64,000 bases of DNA from Candidatus Nitrotoga sp. LAW (lineage in GTDB: Bacteria; Pseudomonadota; Gammaproteobacteria; Burkholderiales; Gallionellaceae). Both the position numbers and the translations under genes were made by a program. Below are positions 49,311-59,054 of this stretch, piece after piece. The notes under the pieces were generated by a model. That model was not told the DNA's origin. It saw nothing but the letters and a program-made list of their open reading frames with translations, and ran no database searches. How positions within the stretch are numbered: the stretch's first letter is position 1; every line of letters starts with the position of its first letter. Where the stretch lies: contig QFXI01000021.1 of NCBI GenBank assembly GCA_003402315.1, positions 229,587 through 293,586 of the forward strand, read 5' to 3'.

Positions 49311-51667
49311 TGTGGCCATTTCCAGTCGCGTATTTCAGGCATATCTTGGCCGAACTGGTGAATGTATTGCGTGTGTTCGTTGAGTTTGTCGCGCATACGC
49401 TGTTTGATGTGTGCCGCTTGTGCCTGCAATTTCGGCACCCGGTTTGCCACATCCATTACCAAATGGAAACGGTCAAGGGTGTTGAGCACAACCATGTCAA
49501 ATGACGTGGTTGTGGTACCTTCTTCTTTGTAGCCGCGCACGTGGAGATTGTCGTGGTTGGTGCGGCGATAAGTCAGGCGATGAATCAGCCACGGATAGCC
49601 GTGGTAGGCGAAAATGATCGGCTTGCCGGTGGTGAACAAGGAATCGAATTCCTTGCCTGACAAACCGTGCGGGTGTTCCTCCTGCGGTTGCAGGGTCATC
49701 AAGTCGACCACGTTGATAAAGCGGATTTTTAGCTCCGGTGTCAACTGACGCAAGATGTCTATGGCCGCCAGCATTTCCAGTGTGGGCACATCGCCCGCCG
49801 CCGCCAGAACCACATCCGGCTCGCTGGCTTGGTCGTTGCAGGCCCATTCCCACAAGCCTATGCCTGCGCTGGTGTGGTTGATGGCGGCTTTCATATCCAG
49901 CCATTGTTGCGCGGGTTGTTTACCGGCGACAATGACATTCACCAAATTACGGCTGCGCAGGCATTGGTCGGTAACACAGAGCAGCGTATTGGCATCTGGA
50001 GGCAAATAGACGCGGATAATATCCGCCTTCTTGTTCATGACATGGTCGATAAAGCCAGGATCCTGATGCGAGAAGCCGTTGTGATCCTGTTGCCAGACAT
50101 GCGAGGTGAGCAAGATATTTAACGAGGCAATGGGACGGCGCCAGGGAATTTCGCGGCACACCTTGAGCCATTTGGCATGCTGGTTGAACATTGAATCCAC
50201 AATGTGGATGAAGGCTTCATAGCACGAAAACAGTCCGTGGCGGCCAGTGAGCAGATAACCTTCCAGCCAACCCTGGCAGGCGTGTTCGGATAGTATTTCC
50301 ATTACCCGGCCATCGGGCGCGAGATGATCGTCGAAATCATAGCGCAGCGCCATCCAAGCACGGTCTGTCACTTCGAACAGCGCACCCAGCCGATTGGACG
50401 CGGTCTCGTCCGGGCCGAACACGCGAAAATTGTCGCGGTTCTTCTGCATTACATCGCGTAGAAAGCCCCCCATTACCCGAGTGGATTCAGCGATACTACC
50501 GCCGGGTAAATCTACCGCCACCGCGTAATCCTGGAAATCCGGCAGGCGCAGGTCGCGCAGCAGCATACCGCCGTTGGTATGGGGATTGGCGCCCATGCGG
50601 CGATCCCCAGTCGGTGCGAGCGCCGTCAGTTCGGGTTTGAGCGTACCATTGTCATCAAACAGCTCTTCAGGCCGGTAGGATTTCATCCAGCTCTCCAGCA
50701 GCCGCACATGTTCCGTCTTCTCCATGTTGCCGAACGGCACCTGATGCGAGCGCCAATAGCCTTCGGTTTTCTTTCCGTCCACCTCTTTCGGGCCGGTCCA
50801 TCCCTTGGGGCTGCACAACACGATCATGGGCCAGGAAGGGCGGCCCACCAAGCTGCCCTCGCGCGCTTTACGTTGAATATCGCGAATCTCGGCGATCACC
50901 ACATCGAGAGTAGCGGCCATGAGTATGTGCATAACTTCAGGCTCGTTACCTTCCACAAAATAAGGCTTGTGGCCATAGCCCGCAAATAGATTCGCCAGCT
51001 CTTCCCGACTGATGCGCGCGAGTATGGTCGGACTGGCGATTTTGTAGCCGTTGAGATGCAGGATAGGCAATACAGCTCCGTCCGTGCGCGGGTTGAGAAA
51101 CTTGTTTGAATGCCAAGATGTAGCCAGCGGCCCGGTCTCCGCTTCTCCGTCGCCAACCACGCAGCAGGCGATGAGATCGGGGTTATCAAACACCGCGCCA
51201 TACGCATGGAACAGCGAATAGCCCAACTCCCCCCCCTCGTTGATGGAACCAGGTGTCTCCGGTGCGGCATGGCTAGGTATCCCGCCCGGAAAAGAGAATT
51301 GCTGAAACAACCGCCGCATGCCTTCTTCGTCCCGGGAAATATCGGAATACAGTTCGCTATACGTACCTTCGAGGTATGTGTTGGCCACTACAGCTGGGCC
51401 GCCGTGGCCCGGACCAGCGACAAAAAACATGTTGAGATCATGCGCTTTGATAATTCTGTTCATATGCGCATAGATAAAATTGAGCCCCGGTGTAGTACCC
51501 CAGTGGCCCAGCAAGCGTGGCTTGATGTGCGCCAGCTCCAGTGGCATTTTTAAAAGCGGATTGTCCAGCAGGTAAATTTGTCCGACGGAAAGATAGTTGG
51601 CGGCGCGCCAGTAAGCGTCAATCCGATGGAGTTCATCAGGTGTCAACACAGTGGCTAATGGCAGCAT
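49307..51667 (-). CDS. xfp: Phosphoketolase (xylulose-5-P / fructose-6-P)
   Basis: 786 residues from ATG 51667, preferred for AAGGA 6 bases upstream; ATGs at 51682 and 51691 are also in frame. Family start '[20 protein letters not shown]'. The thiamine diphosphate motif is in '[20 protein letters not shown]' near 180. It splits xylulose-5-P or fructose-6-P with phosphate to acetyl phosphate plus a triose or tetrose phosphate. With acetate kinase it gives an ATP-yielding bypass of glycolysis. Confidence 0.95.
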   Translation of the reverse strand: MLPLATVLTPDELHRIDAYWRAANYLSVGQIYLLDNPLLKMPLELAHIKPRLLGHWGTTPGLNFIYAHMNRIIKAHDLNMFFVAGPGHGGPAVVANTYLEGTYSELYSDISRDEEGMRRLFQQFSFPGGIPSHAAPETPGSINEGGELGYSLFHAYGAVFDNPDLIACCVVGDGEAETGPLATSWHSNKFLNPRTDGAVLPILHLNGYKIASPTILARISREELANLFAGYGHKPYFVEGNEPEVMHILMAATLDVVIAEIRDIQRKAREGSLVGRPSWPMIVLCSPKGWTGPKEVDGKKTEGYWRSHQVPFGNMEKTEHVRLLESWMKSYRPEELFDDNGTLKPELTALAPTGDRRMGANPHTNGGMLLRDLRLPDFQDYAVAVDLPGGSIAESTRVMGGFLRDVMQKNRDNFRVFGPDETASNRLGALFEVTDRAWMALRYDFDDHLAPDGRVMEILSEHACQGWLEGYLLTGRHGLFSCYEAFIHIVDSMFNQHAKWLKVCREIPWRRPIASLNILLTSHVWQQDHNGFSHQDPGFIDHVMNKKADIIRVYLPPDANTLLCVTDQCLRSRNLVNVIVAGKQPAQQWLDMKAAINHTSAGIGLWEWACNDQASEPDVVLAAAGDVPTLEMLAAIDILRQLTPELKIRFINVVDLMTLQPQEEHPHGLSGKEFDSLFTTGKPIIFAYHGYPWLIHRLTYRRTNHDNLHVRGYKEEGTTTTSFDMVVLNTLDRFHLVMDVANRVPKLQAQAAHIKQRMRDKLNEHTQYIHQFGQDMPEIRDWKWPQ

Positions 51668-51844
51668 TTCGTTTTCCTTCATGTCGTACATTTGTGGTAC
51701 ACGACCTCACGCCAAGCGTTTGAAGAGGTGATCGCTGAATTGTTGTTGCATGGATATTCAGAAGATGGGTTGAGGCATCATTCTACTGGCCTTTATGCCG
51801 TTTTGCTTTTGTTACACTTCATTTTCGGGTTGATTTGAAATTTG

Positions 51845-52100
51845 CTACGCGTTTTCTTGCATACCAATTAACGCTTCGTCCATCAATTCGCTGTAAAACG
51901 ATTGGAAAGCTGGATGCTCAACGAGGGGAGGAATATCGATCAGGCTGCTCGGCTCAAGCCCGGTATTGATACGCTCGCGATTCTTGCGCTTGAGGTCGGC
52001 GTATTCTTCATCGCGCCACATCAGTCACAAGCCACGCCCGACAGTCTATTCCAACAGAATCTGGGCTTGCGAAGAGCGTAGCGGCACGACCACGCAGATA
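51845..52100 (-). pseudogene. 3' remnant of a gene, possibly restriction-type helicase-nuclease C-terminus
   Basis: The minus frame reads 'NICVVVPLRSSQAQILLE', TAG, TVGRGL, TGA, then 'MWRDEEYADLKRKNRERINT', GLEPSSLIDIPPLVEHPAF and QSFYSELMDEALIGMQENA before a normal stop. Two in-frame stops mark it as dead. The tail resembles, to my memory, the C-terminus of large restriction helicase subunits, but this is not certain. The rest of the 51.7-52.3 kb gap holds nothing I recognise. Confidence 0.45.
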
Positions 52101-52364
52101 TTGTTACGCCAAATCCTTCGCACAGCATCACCCGCTGGCCTTCGCTGGCGATAGCAACACGTAGCTGTCCAGTTTTTCCTCCATTAAATATCAATAAATA
52201 ATTCTCGTTTGTGATTTTGCACTGCTGGTCATTGCCAGAAAACGTTAACCGTACTTGAAAGCCTTTTTAGTAATCGCCGCCATGAGTACCACGGGTGCCA
52301 GGCGACAAAACCTTATATGGAGGTATATACTGAACCACATATTAACGTTTACTGGGAGATCGAC

Positions 52365-52664
52365 ATGTTTCAAAGATTGATACTCGCCGTGCTGTTCGCC
52401 TTGTTCGGAAATTTCGCTAACGCCGAAGCACAATTAATACACAACGCTCCACGTGGTGAGTTGTTGTATTCAACGCATTGCATTGCTTGCCACAGCACCC
52501 AAGTGCATTGGCGGGAAAAGAAGCTCGTTACTGACTGGGCAAGTCTACAGTCAGAAGTACAACGCTGGCAGGGAATTGCAAAGCTTGGGTGGAACGATGA
52601 AGACATTGAAGACGTTGCGCGACATCTGAATACTGTCTATTACCGTTACCCCGCGTCGGATTAA
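52365..52664 (+). CDS. Small periplasmic c-type cytochrome
   Basis: 99 residues from ATG 52365 (GGGAGA 5 bases upstream). Signal peptide 1-20 (FGNFANA), then one heme-binding motif CIACH near residue 45 within GELLYSTHCIACHSTQVHWR. No second motif. The distal Met ligand is not obvious; the only Met of the protein is the initiator, so the sixth ligand may be His or absent. It is a monoheme cytochrome of unknown partner, upstream of hpnC by 165 bp. Confidence 0.85.
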   Translation: MFQRLILAVLFALFGNFANAEAQLIHNAPRGELLYSTHCIACHSTQVHWREKKLVTDWASLQSEVQRWQGIAKLGWNDEDIEDVARHLNTVYYRYPASD

Positions 52665-52829
52665 CCGGAGCTTTGTCACATCAGCAAGCTTCCGCCAATA
52701 TCTAAGGTGGCGTTACCGCGTGCATTCATTTAATGTAAGCATGTGCCGCATAACGGCCATTGCCCTCACAATTTGCTGTGCCCTAAGTTCCCATCAACAC
52801 GATAACCACTGATCAAAGCTTGTCCCAAA

Positions 52830-53645
52830 ATGGCCGTCAATCACTACGAGAACTTTCCTGTCGCTTCCATTCTTCTGCCTAAACGTTTGCGGCGGGCAGT
52901 TGAAATAATTTACCATTTTGCGCGTCAGGCTGACGATTTTGCCGATGAGGGTGATCTCCAAAATGAAGAACGTTTTATGGCACTTGATCGGTTTCGCAGT
53001 GAACTCGGGCGCATTGCCGCTAATGAAACACCGCTTACCCCTTTGTTTTGCGACTTGGCGGACATCATTGCGCGGCATCAGTTGCCGTTGCAATTGTTCC
53101 ACGATCTGCTTGACGCTTTTTCGCAGGATGTACTCAAAAAACGTTACGCCAATTTCGACGAACTGCTGGGTTATTGCAGCCGTTCCGCTAATCCCGTCGG
53201 CAGGTTGTTGTTACATCTGTATGAAGAAGCTAGCCCCCCAAATCTGCAATATTCCGACGCTATATGTACCAGTCTGCAACTCATTAATTTTTGGCAGGAT
53301 GTAACAAAAGACTATGCCATCAACCGCATCTATTTGCCGCAGGATGAGATGGCACACTTTGGCGTAACTGAAGCGCATGTCGCGGATGGCCGCGTAGATA
53401 AGGAATGGCAACAACTTATGCAGTTTCAGGTTCAGCGCACACGCGACATGATGCGTAGTGGCACCCCCCTTGGCAGCATATTAACTGGCCGTATCGGTAT
53501 TGAGATGAGGCTCATCATTGCAGGTGGCAATCGCATACTCGACAAACTTGAAGCCGTGCAGTTCGACATGTTTCGCCGACGTCCTGTGTTGCGTCCATTT
53601 GACTGGGTTATCATGCTGGGGAAAAGTGCGCCATTCGGTTTTTAA
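52830..53645 (+). CDS. hpnC: Hydroxysqualene synthase HpnC
   Basis: 271 residues. Trans-isoprenyl synthase fold with the first Asp-rich motif 'FARQADDFADEGD' (about 32-42) and 'NFWQDVTKDYAINRIYLPQD' near 155. HpnC turns presqualene diphosphate into hydroxysqualene. It is the first of hpnC-hpnD-hpnE, the three-enzyme bacterial route to squalene for hopanoids. Confidence 0.93.
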   Translation: MAVNHYENFPVASILLPKRLRRAVEIIYHFARQADDFADEGDLQNEERFMALDRFRSELGRIAANETPLTPLFCDLADIIARHQLPLQLFHDLLDAFSQDVLKKRYANFDELLGYCSRSANPVGRLLLHLYEEASPPNLQYSDAICTSLQLINFWQDVTKDYAINRIYLPQDEMAHFGVTEAHVADGRVDKEWQQLMQFQVQRTRDMMRSGTPLGSILTGRIGIEMRLIIAGGNRILDKLEAVQFDMFRRRPVLRPFDWVIMLGKSAPFGF

Positions 53646-53684
53646 AGGGATAATCCAGCCAGTTACCGTTGATGACGAATTGAC

Positions 53685-54518
53685 ATGACTCCAGATCAAT
53701 ATTGCAAAGACAAAGCAGCCCAAAGCGGTTCGAGCTTTTATTACAGTTTTATGTTTCTGCCGCCAAACAAGCGCCGCGCTATCACAGCGTTGTATGCTTT
53801 TTGTCGCGAAGTAGACGATGTTGTGGACGAAAATTCAGATGAAAACGTAGCACGCGCTACGCTGGCGTGGTGGCGCACCGAAGTGGCCGCCATTTACACG
53901 GGCACGCCGCAGCATCCGGTTGCACGGGCATTGGTGCCGGTGGTTAAACAGTACAACCTGCCACAAGAACATTTCCACGCAATTATCGACGGCATGGAAA
54001 TGGATTTGCAACAGCACCAATATGCCGACTTTAAAGCTTTGCAACAGTATTGTTATCGTGTCGCTTCGGTAGTGGGGCTGCTCGCTGCGGAAATTTTTGG
54101 TTACACCGACCGTAATACGCTTAAATATGCGCACGATCTTGGCCTCGCTTTCCAGCTTACCAATATCATCCGTGACGTGGGTGAAGACGCCCGGCGTGGA
54201 CGCATCTACCTGCCGCTTGGTGAGTTGGCGCTTTTTGGCGTACACGTCAACGATATTCTTGATAACAAGGAAAGCGAAGGTTTTCAAAAACTCATGCAGT
54301 TTCAGGTCGACCGCGCACAACGTTATTACCAGCGGGCACTCGAGCAACTGCCCGCTATAGACCGCAAGTCACAGCGCACCGGTTTGATTATGGCGGCAAT
54401 TTATCGGACTACTCTGGAAGAAATCGTTGACAGCGGCTGTCATGTGTTAAAAGAACGCGTCTCGCTCACCCCTCTGCACAAACTGTGGCTGGCATGGAAG
54501 ACTTGGGTGAAAAATTAA
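53685..54518 (+). CDS. hpnD: Presqualene diphosphate synthase HpnD
   Basis: 277 residues. First Asp-rich motif 'FCREVDDVVDE' near 39-49, second 'LTNIIRDVGEDARRGRIYLP' near 160. It condenses two farnesyl diphosphates to presqualene diphosphate. It is 39 bp downstream of hpnC. Confidence 0.94.
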   Translation: MTPDQYCKDKAAQSGSSFYYSFMFLPPNKRRAITALYAFCREVDDVVDENSDENVARATLAWWRTEVAAIYTGTPQHPVARALVPVVKQYNLPQEHFHAIIDGMEMDLQQHQYADFKALQQYCYRVASVVGLLAAEIFGYTDRNTLKYAHDLGLAFQLTNIIRDVGEDARRGRIYLPLGELALFGVHVNDILDNKESEGFQKLMQFQVDRAQRYYQRALEQLPAIDRKSQRTGLIMAAIYRTTLEEIVDSGCHVLKERVSLTPLHKLWLAWKTWVKN

Positions 54519-54563
54519 TTTCCTGTACTTCGCTACGCCCAAAGCGAACAAAAAATTGGTATT

Positions 54564-55889
54564 GTGAGCAATAATAAAAATCACCATGTCGCTATCATCG
54601 GTGGCGGCTACGCCGGCATGGCCGCCGCCGTTACGCTCGCTGCGGCAAATATTCCGGTTACGGTATTCGAAAGCGCCAGGCAACTCGGCGGTCGCGCACG
54701 CAGCGTGTGGCATAACAATGTTCAACTCGATAACGGCCAGCACATCCTGCTTGGCTGCTATCACCATACACTGCAGCTTATTGAACAAGTCGGCGGTAAC
54801 GTCGAGCACGACTTCCTACGTTTGCCACTGCAACTCACCCTGCACAATCGCTTTGAATTAAAAGCGCCCCACCTGCCTGCTCCACTTCATCTATTGATTG
54901 GACTGCTCAGCGCAAAAGGGCTTTCAGTTGGCGAACGCCTGCATGCCGCACGTTTTATGCTGGCGCTGAGGCGCATTAATTTCACCTTGCTGCACGACAT
55001 CAGTGTGTTTGAATTATTACGCACGCATAGCCAAAGTGATGGACTAATACGATTATTATGGGAACCGCTCTGTATCTCTGCACTTAATACGCCGATACAT
55101 ATTGCTTCCGCCCAGGTGTTACTGAATGTATTACGCGACAGCCTAAACGGTGTGCGCAACGATAGCGACATGTTGCTGCCACGCATAGACTTCACGGCAC
55201 TATTTCCGGAGCGGGCGGCCGAATATGTCAAACAGCATAGGGGCACGGTACTTACCGCTTGCAGCGTAGAAGCCATCATTCCACACGACGATGAAATCAG
55301 GTTAACTACCCGCCAAACGGTACTATCCGCTACGCATACTGAGCTATTCAGCCATGTCATTTGTGCAACTTCACCCATTTCGGCTGCGCGGCTATTCCAT
55401 ACCGTGCCGCAACTTGCATTAATAGCTGAGCAGATTGCAACCATTCCATATCAACCCATTTATACCGTGTATTTGCAATATCCCGAACATGTATGTTTGC
55501 CGCACCCAATGCTGGGTTTAGACCGCTGCTTTGCCCAATGGCTGTTTGATAAAGGACAAATCACCGGACAGCGCGGCCTCATCGCCGCCGTTATTAGCGC
55601 ACCAGGGAAACATCAGAAGTTAAAGCATGAACTGCTGGCACAGAAGGTGGCACAAGAGTTATGTGAACAACTTGGAATAAAGGAAGCGCCTGTGTGGCAC
55701 AAAGTTATTGCTGAAAAACGCGCTACATTCTCTTGCGAAACAAACCTGCTTCGCCCTGCCCATAGCACACAAATGCCCAACGTGTTGTTAGCGGGCGATT
55801 ATACGGCGGGAGAGTATCCGGCTACGCTGGAAGGCGCGGTAATGAGTGGAATGTTGTGTGCAAGGACAATTCTCGCAACAATTAAATAA
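54564..55889 (+). CDS. hpnE: Hydroxysqualene dehydroxylase HpnE
   Basis: 441 residues from a GTG. FAD-binding Rossmann motif IIGGGYAGMAAAVTLA at the N-terminus and 'NVLLAGDYTAGEYPATLEGA' at the C-terminus, as in flavin amine oxidases. It reduces hydroxysqualene to squalene. Last gene of the hpnCDE unit; squalene-hopene cyclase is not in the window. Confidence 0.92.
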   Translation: MSNNKNHHVAIIGGGYAGMAAAVTLAAANIPVTVFESARQLGGRARSVWHNNVQLDNGQHILLGCYHHTLQLIEQVGGNVEHDFLRLPLQLTLHNRFELKAPHLPAPLHLLIGLLSAKGLSVGERLHAARFMLALRRINFTLLHDISVFELLRTHSQSDGLIRLLWEPLCISALNTPIHIASAQVLLNVLRDSLNGVRNDSDMLLPRIDFTALFPERAAEYVKQHRGTVLTACSVEAIIPHDDEIRLTTRQTVLSATHTELFSHVICATSPISAARLFHTVPQLALIAEQIATIPYQPIYTVYLQYPEHVCLPHPMLGLDRCFAQWLFDKGQITGQRGLIAAVISAPGKHQKLKHELLAQKVAQELCEQLGIKEAPVWHKVIAEKRATFSCETNLLRPAHSTQMPNVLLAGDYTAGEYPATLEGAVMSGMLCARTILATIK

Positions 55890-56066
55890 TTCCAAGTTCA
55901 CGGGTTGAACGTAATTAATTACATCAATTCTATGCTTCCCATGATAATCTTCCATTGAAAGATCTTATCTAATTCATTTAACAAAAAAATTAAGAGAAGA
56001 TCCATGATTCATCATGACACAGCTAAGCTAATTGACGTGATCCATTAAGCCGTTAATTTAAATATT

Positions 56067-56486
56067 ATGAATAAAGCTGATCAAATGATGCAAGAAATTG
56101 GCGAGCGCCCTACGGTTATCAGGAGTGCTGTACTTGGTGTTTTGTTAAATGCAGAAAGCGCTCTCACTCATCCGGAAGTTCTCGAAAGGCTTAAAAGCCT
56201 AGGTGAGTTTGATCGAGTCACTGTTTATCGGGTGCTGGATTGGCTTGTTATTCATGGTTTGGCCCACAAAGTAGCTGGTACTGGCCGGGCGTGCCGATTT
56301 CAGGCTACACACCCTGATACAACTCACCGGCATGCACATTTTCAATGTATAGAGTGTGGCAAGATTTGCTGTCTAACAGAAATAGAGCCAGAACTAGCCA
56401 ATCTACCCAAGCATTTTACGGTTGAGTCAATTGAACTCAATATCAAGGGCGTCTGCGATGATTGTGGCCGTCCCATTTCCAAGTAG
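56067..56486 (+). CDS. Fur-family regulator, probably zinc-responsive Zur
   Basis: 139 residues. Fur DNA-binding domain (about 15-80, 'LTHPEVLERLKSLGEFDRVT'). The structural zinc site has CIEC and CDDC pairs, and the His-rich hinge is HPDTTHRHAHFQC. Assignment to Zur rather than Fur or PerR rests on the zinc genes next door. It precedes the ZIP gene by about 500 bp, which contain a MITE-like insertion and candidate operators. Confidence 0.78.
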   Translation: MNKADQMMQEIGERPTVIRSAVLGVLLNAESALTHPEVLERLKSLGEFDRVTVYRVLDWLVIHGLAHKVAGTGRACRFQATHPDTTHRHAHFQCIECGKICCLTEIEPELANLPKHFTVESIELNIKGVCDDCGRPISK

Positions 56487-56500
56487 CTCTCTTTCACTTC

Positions 56501-56682
56501 AGGGCACTTCTAAAAATTCAGATTTGCGAGCATCCCCTTCGGGAATTGCCTGCTTAACCCGTCTCGTCACAATACGTTGTTGCCCACAAAAAATATTTCC
56601 TTGCATATCAATTATATGCTGCGTCAACATTTTTTATTCGCACCTAGTCTTGTTTAGAACTCTTAATTTTTAGAGGTGCCCT
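56501..56682. mobile_element. MITE-like element with IS5-type terminal inverted repeats
   Basis: The ends AGGGCACTTCTAAAAATT (56501-56518) and AATTTTTAGAGGTGCCCT (56665-56682) are inverted copies with one mismatch over 18 bp. The 182-bp interior has no transposase gene. The GGGCACYTCTAAAAATT terminus resembles those of IS5-family elements. No unambiguous target duplication; TTC flanks the left side and TCG the right. Confidence 0.75.
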
Positions 56683-56683
56683 T

Positions 56684-56728
56684 CGATAAGCCAAGTTATG
56701 CAACTATGTTGCATAACTTGGCTTATCG
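56684..56728. promoter_or_regulatory. 45-bp perfect palindrome containing a candidate Zur box
   Basis: Arms of 21 bp, identical as inverted copies, flank a 3-base centre TAT. The core is ATGCAAC-TAT-GTTGCAT (56698-56714). It begins one base after the MITE. No T-tract follows, so a terminator is unlikely on either strand. Confidence 0.65.
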
Positions 56729-56736
56729 CAGTTACA

Positions 56737-56753
56737 ATGCAACATTATTGCAT
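56737..56753. promoter_or_regulatory. Second candidate Zur box
   Basis: ATGCAAC-ATT-ATTGCAT has the same half-sites and 3-base spacing as the core of the palindrome at 56684-56728, with one half-site mismatch. The centre-to-centre distance is 39 bp. It lies about 240 bp upstream of the ZIP start. The consensus of Zur in this group is not known to me, so the assignment is by position and symmetry. Confidence 0.5.
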
Positions 56754-56993
56754 TTAATGTTACCCGCATAGACTTAAAGCTTGTTTGTTTGCTGGGGTGG
56801 CGTATCCATTTTTTTCAGGCTGATTTCTTGTTTGATTCCATTATGGATGGCGGTTCGTCTTTTTTGGTTATCTACATACTGTAAATAAAGCCATAAAAAT
56901 CATTTTGAATGTGGCAAGCAGCTTGTTTCTGATCGCAGGATACATGACCAACAAATATTTAACCGCAATGCATTGGGCCTTAATAAAACACTC

Positions 56994-57734
56994 ATGATTT
57001 TGTTATCAATAATTTTGGCAACACTAGTTGGTGGCGTTGTTTCAGTTCTGCTGGCAACGACACTTTCCCTTTCCATACTAGCCCGCTTTGCCGACAAGAT
57101 GGTGGCTTATGCCGTGGGAGTCATGTTAGCTTTTTCCCTAACCGATATGCTGCCGGAAGCATTAGAACTTGGCCTGGATATGGAACAGGCCGGGTGGATA
57201 TTGTTAGGCGGCCTGGCTGGATTTTTTCTGTTGGAAAAAGCGGCATTGTGGCGTCATGACCATTCTGCAACAAATGGACAAGTTTCAAATCATCCCCAAG
57301 TTGCAATGATTATCGTGGGTGACAGCCTGCATAATTTCGTGGACGGTATCCTAATTGCAGCAGCTTTTCTTGCTGACCCTAAGCTCGGTTGGGCGACAGC
57401 GTTGGCCATATTGGTGCATGAAATTCCGCAAGAAATATCGGATTTCATGATCATGCTTGGCGCGGGTATACCAAAATTTCGTGCACTTGCGTTGAATGCT
57501 TTATCTGGAGTCGCCATGACTTTAGGTGGTGTGCTCGGTTGGTTGGCGCTAGGTCAGCTACAGGTTGCAATCCCTTACATGCTGGTTCTGGCGTCAGCCA
57601 GTTTCATTTACATTTCAGTTGCCGACTTGGTACCCCAGCTTCACCGTAAATGCAAACTACAAGATACGTTCATTCAATTCATGCTGATGTTGCTTGGTGT
57701 AGGCACAGCAAGACTGGCTCATTTGCTGCATTGA
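56994..57734 (+). CDS. ZIP-family metal permease
   Basis: 246 residues from ATG 56994; a TTG at 56973 is possible but neither start has a clear ribosome site. Eight hydrophobic segments. The metal-binding helices are HNFVDG (about 112) and HEIPQE (about 144), the ZIP signatures. It brings zinc or another divalent metal into the cytoplasm. First structural gene of the zinc locus. Confidence 0.9.
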   Translation: MILLSIILATLVGGVVSVLLATTLSLSILARFADKMVAYAVGVMLAFSLTDMLPEALELGLDMEQAGWILLGGLAGFFLLEKAALWRHDHSATNGQVSNHPQVAMIIVGDSLHNFVDGILIAAAFLADPKLGWATALAILVHEIPQEISDFMIMLGAGIPKFRALALNALSGVAMTLGGVLGWLALGQLQVAIPYMLVLASASFIYISVADLVPQLHRKCKLQDTFIQFMLMLLGVGTARLAHLLH

Positions 57735-57821
57735 TGAAAAGCGAATCAATGAGCTGTTTGAAATTGATTGTTTTCGGACAAATACCAACACAAATTTTAT
57801 TGCCAACGCTCAACAAATATT

Positions 57822-59054
57822 ATGGGTAAATCCATGCAAAATCTTCCCGTCACTGTCTTATCCGGCTTTTTGGGTGCTGGCAAGACTACTTTGCTTAACC
57901 ACGTGCTGGGCAACCGCGAAAGAAAACGCGTAGCCGTGATTGTCAATGATATGTCGGAGATTAACATTGACGCCCAATTGATACGTCAAGGCGGTGCGGA
58001 ATTGTCGCGTGCTGAGGAAAAATTGGTCGAAATGACCAATGGATGTATTTGTTGCACTTTGCGTGAAGACTTACTGCTGGAAATAAACCGGTTAGCGGAA
58101 GAAGGCAGGTTTGATTATTTGTTGATCGAATCCACAGGGATTTCCGAGCCCTTGCCAATCGCAGAAACGTTTACATTCGCGGATGAGCAAGGCCGCAGTT
58201 TATCCGATGTAGCGCGGTTGGATACGATGGTTACGGTAGTGGATGCCTTAAATTTTTTCCGTGATTACCAATCCGCTGATTCCGTAATTGAACGTGGTGA
58301 AAACCTAGGGGAAGAAGATGACCGCACTGTGGTTGACCTGCTAGTTGAGCAGGTGGAATTCTGCGATGTGATTGTCATCAATAAGGCAGACCTGGTCAGC
58401 AGTGATTATCTCGACTGGTTACGTCATGTCCTGGCTAGCCTTAATCCGCGCGCCAAAATTGTAGTTTCAGAGTTTGGCCGCGTACCGCTGGACATTATTA
58501 TGAATACCGGACTATTTAATTTCGAGCAGGCCGAGCAAGCTCCCGGCTGGTTGAAAGAATTGCGCGGAGAACATCTACCGGAAAGTGTGCAATACGGTAT
58601 CAAGAGCTTTGTTTATCGCGCCTCCCGTCCATTTCACCCTGAACGGTTTTGGAATTTGATTCATAGTGAATGGGCAGGCGTGCTGCGCTCGAAAGGTTAT
58701 TTCTGGTTGGCCTCTCGTTTCAACTTTGCGGCTAGCTGGTCACAGGCCGGTGGTGCCTGTCGCCATGGACATGCCGGTTTGTGGTGGGCGGATGTGGACA
58801 AATCACAATGGCCGGACGATCAGGAAAGTCTTGACCAGATTAAAGCAAACTGGAACGCCGATTTCGGCGATCGTCGCCAAGAATTAGTGTTCATCGGCAT
58901 AGACATGAATAAACACAAAATACGTAATTCATTGAATGCCTGCTTACTGACGGATTATGAAATGGAGCAGGGTAAAGAGTCGTGGCATAGCTTGCCTGAT
59001 CCGTTCCCGCGTTGGGATACAGGTATGGATCGGGAATTCCCGGGAGAAGCGTAA
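57822..59054 (+). CDS. CobW/P47K-type metallochaperone GTPase (ZigA-like)
   Basis: 410 residues from ATG 57822. Walker A '[14 protein letters not shown]' near 12-24, CxCC motif in [11 protein letters not shown] near 76, '[15 protein letters not shown]' (switch), NKAD near 190, and a CobW C-terminal domain. The CxCC motif binds zinc. Under zinc shortage this family loads target enzymes. Its stop overlaps the DUF1826 start by one base. Confidence 0.92.
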   Translation: MGKSMQNLPVTVLSGFLGAGKTTLLNHVLGNRERKRVAVIVNDMSEINIDAQLIRQGGAELSRAEEKLVEMTNGCICCTLREDLLLEINRLAEEGRFDYLLIESTGISEPLPIAETFTFADEQGRSLSDVARLDTMVTVVDALNFFRDYQSADSVIERGENLGEEDDRTVVDLLVEQVEFCDVIVINKADLVSSDYLDWLRHVLASLNPRAKIVVSEFGRVPLDIIMNTGLFNFEQAEQAPGWLKELRGEHLPESVQYGIKSFVYRASRPFHPERFWNLIHSEWAGVLRSKGYFWLASRFNFAASWSQAGGACRHGHAGLWWADVDKSQWPDDQESLDQIKANWNADFGDRRQELVFIGIDMNKHKIRNSLNACLLTDYEMEQGKESWHSLPDPFPRWDTGMDREFPGEA

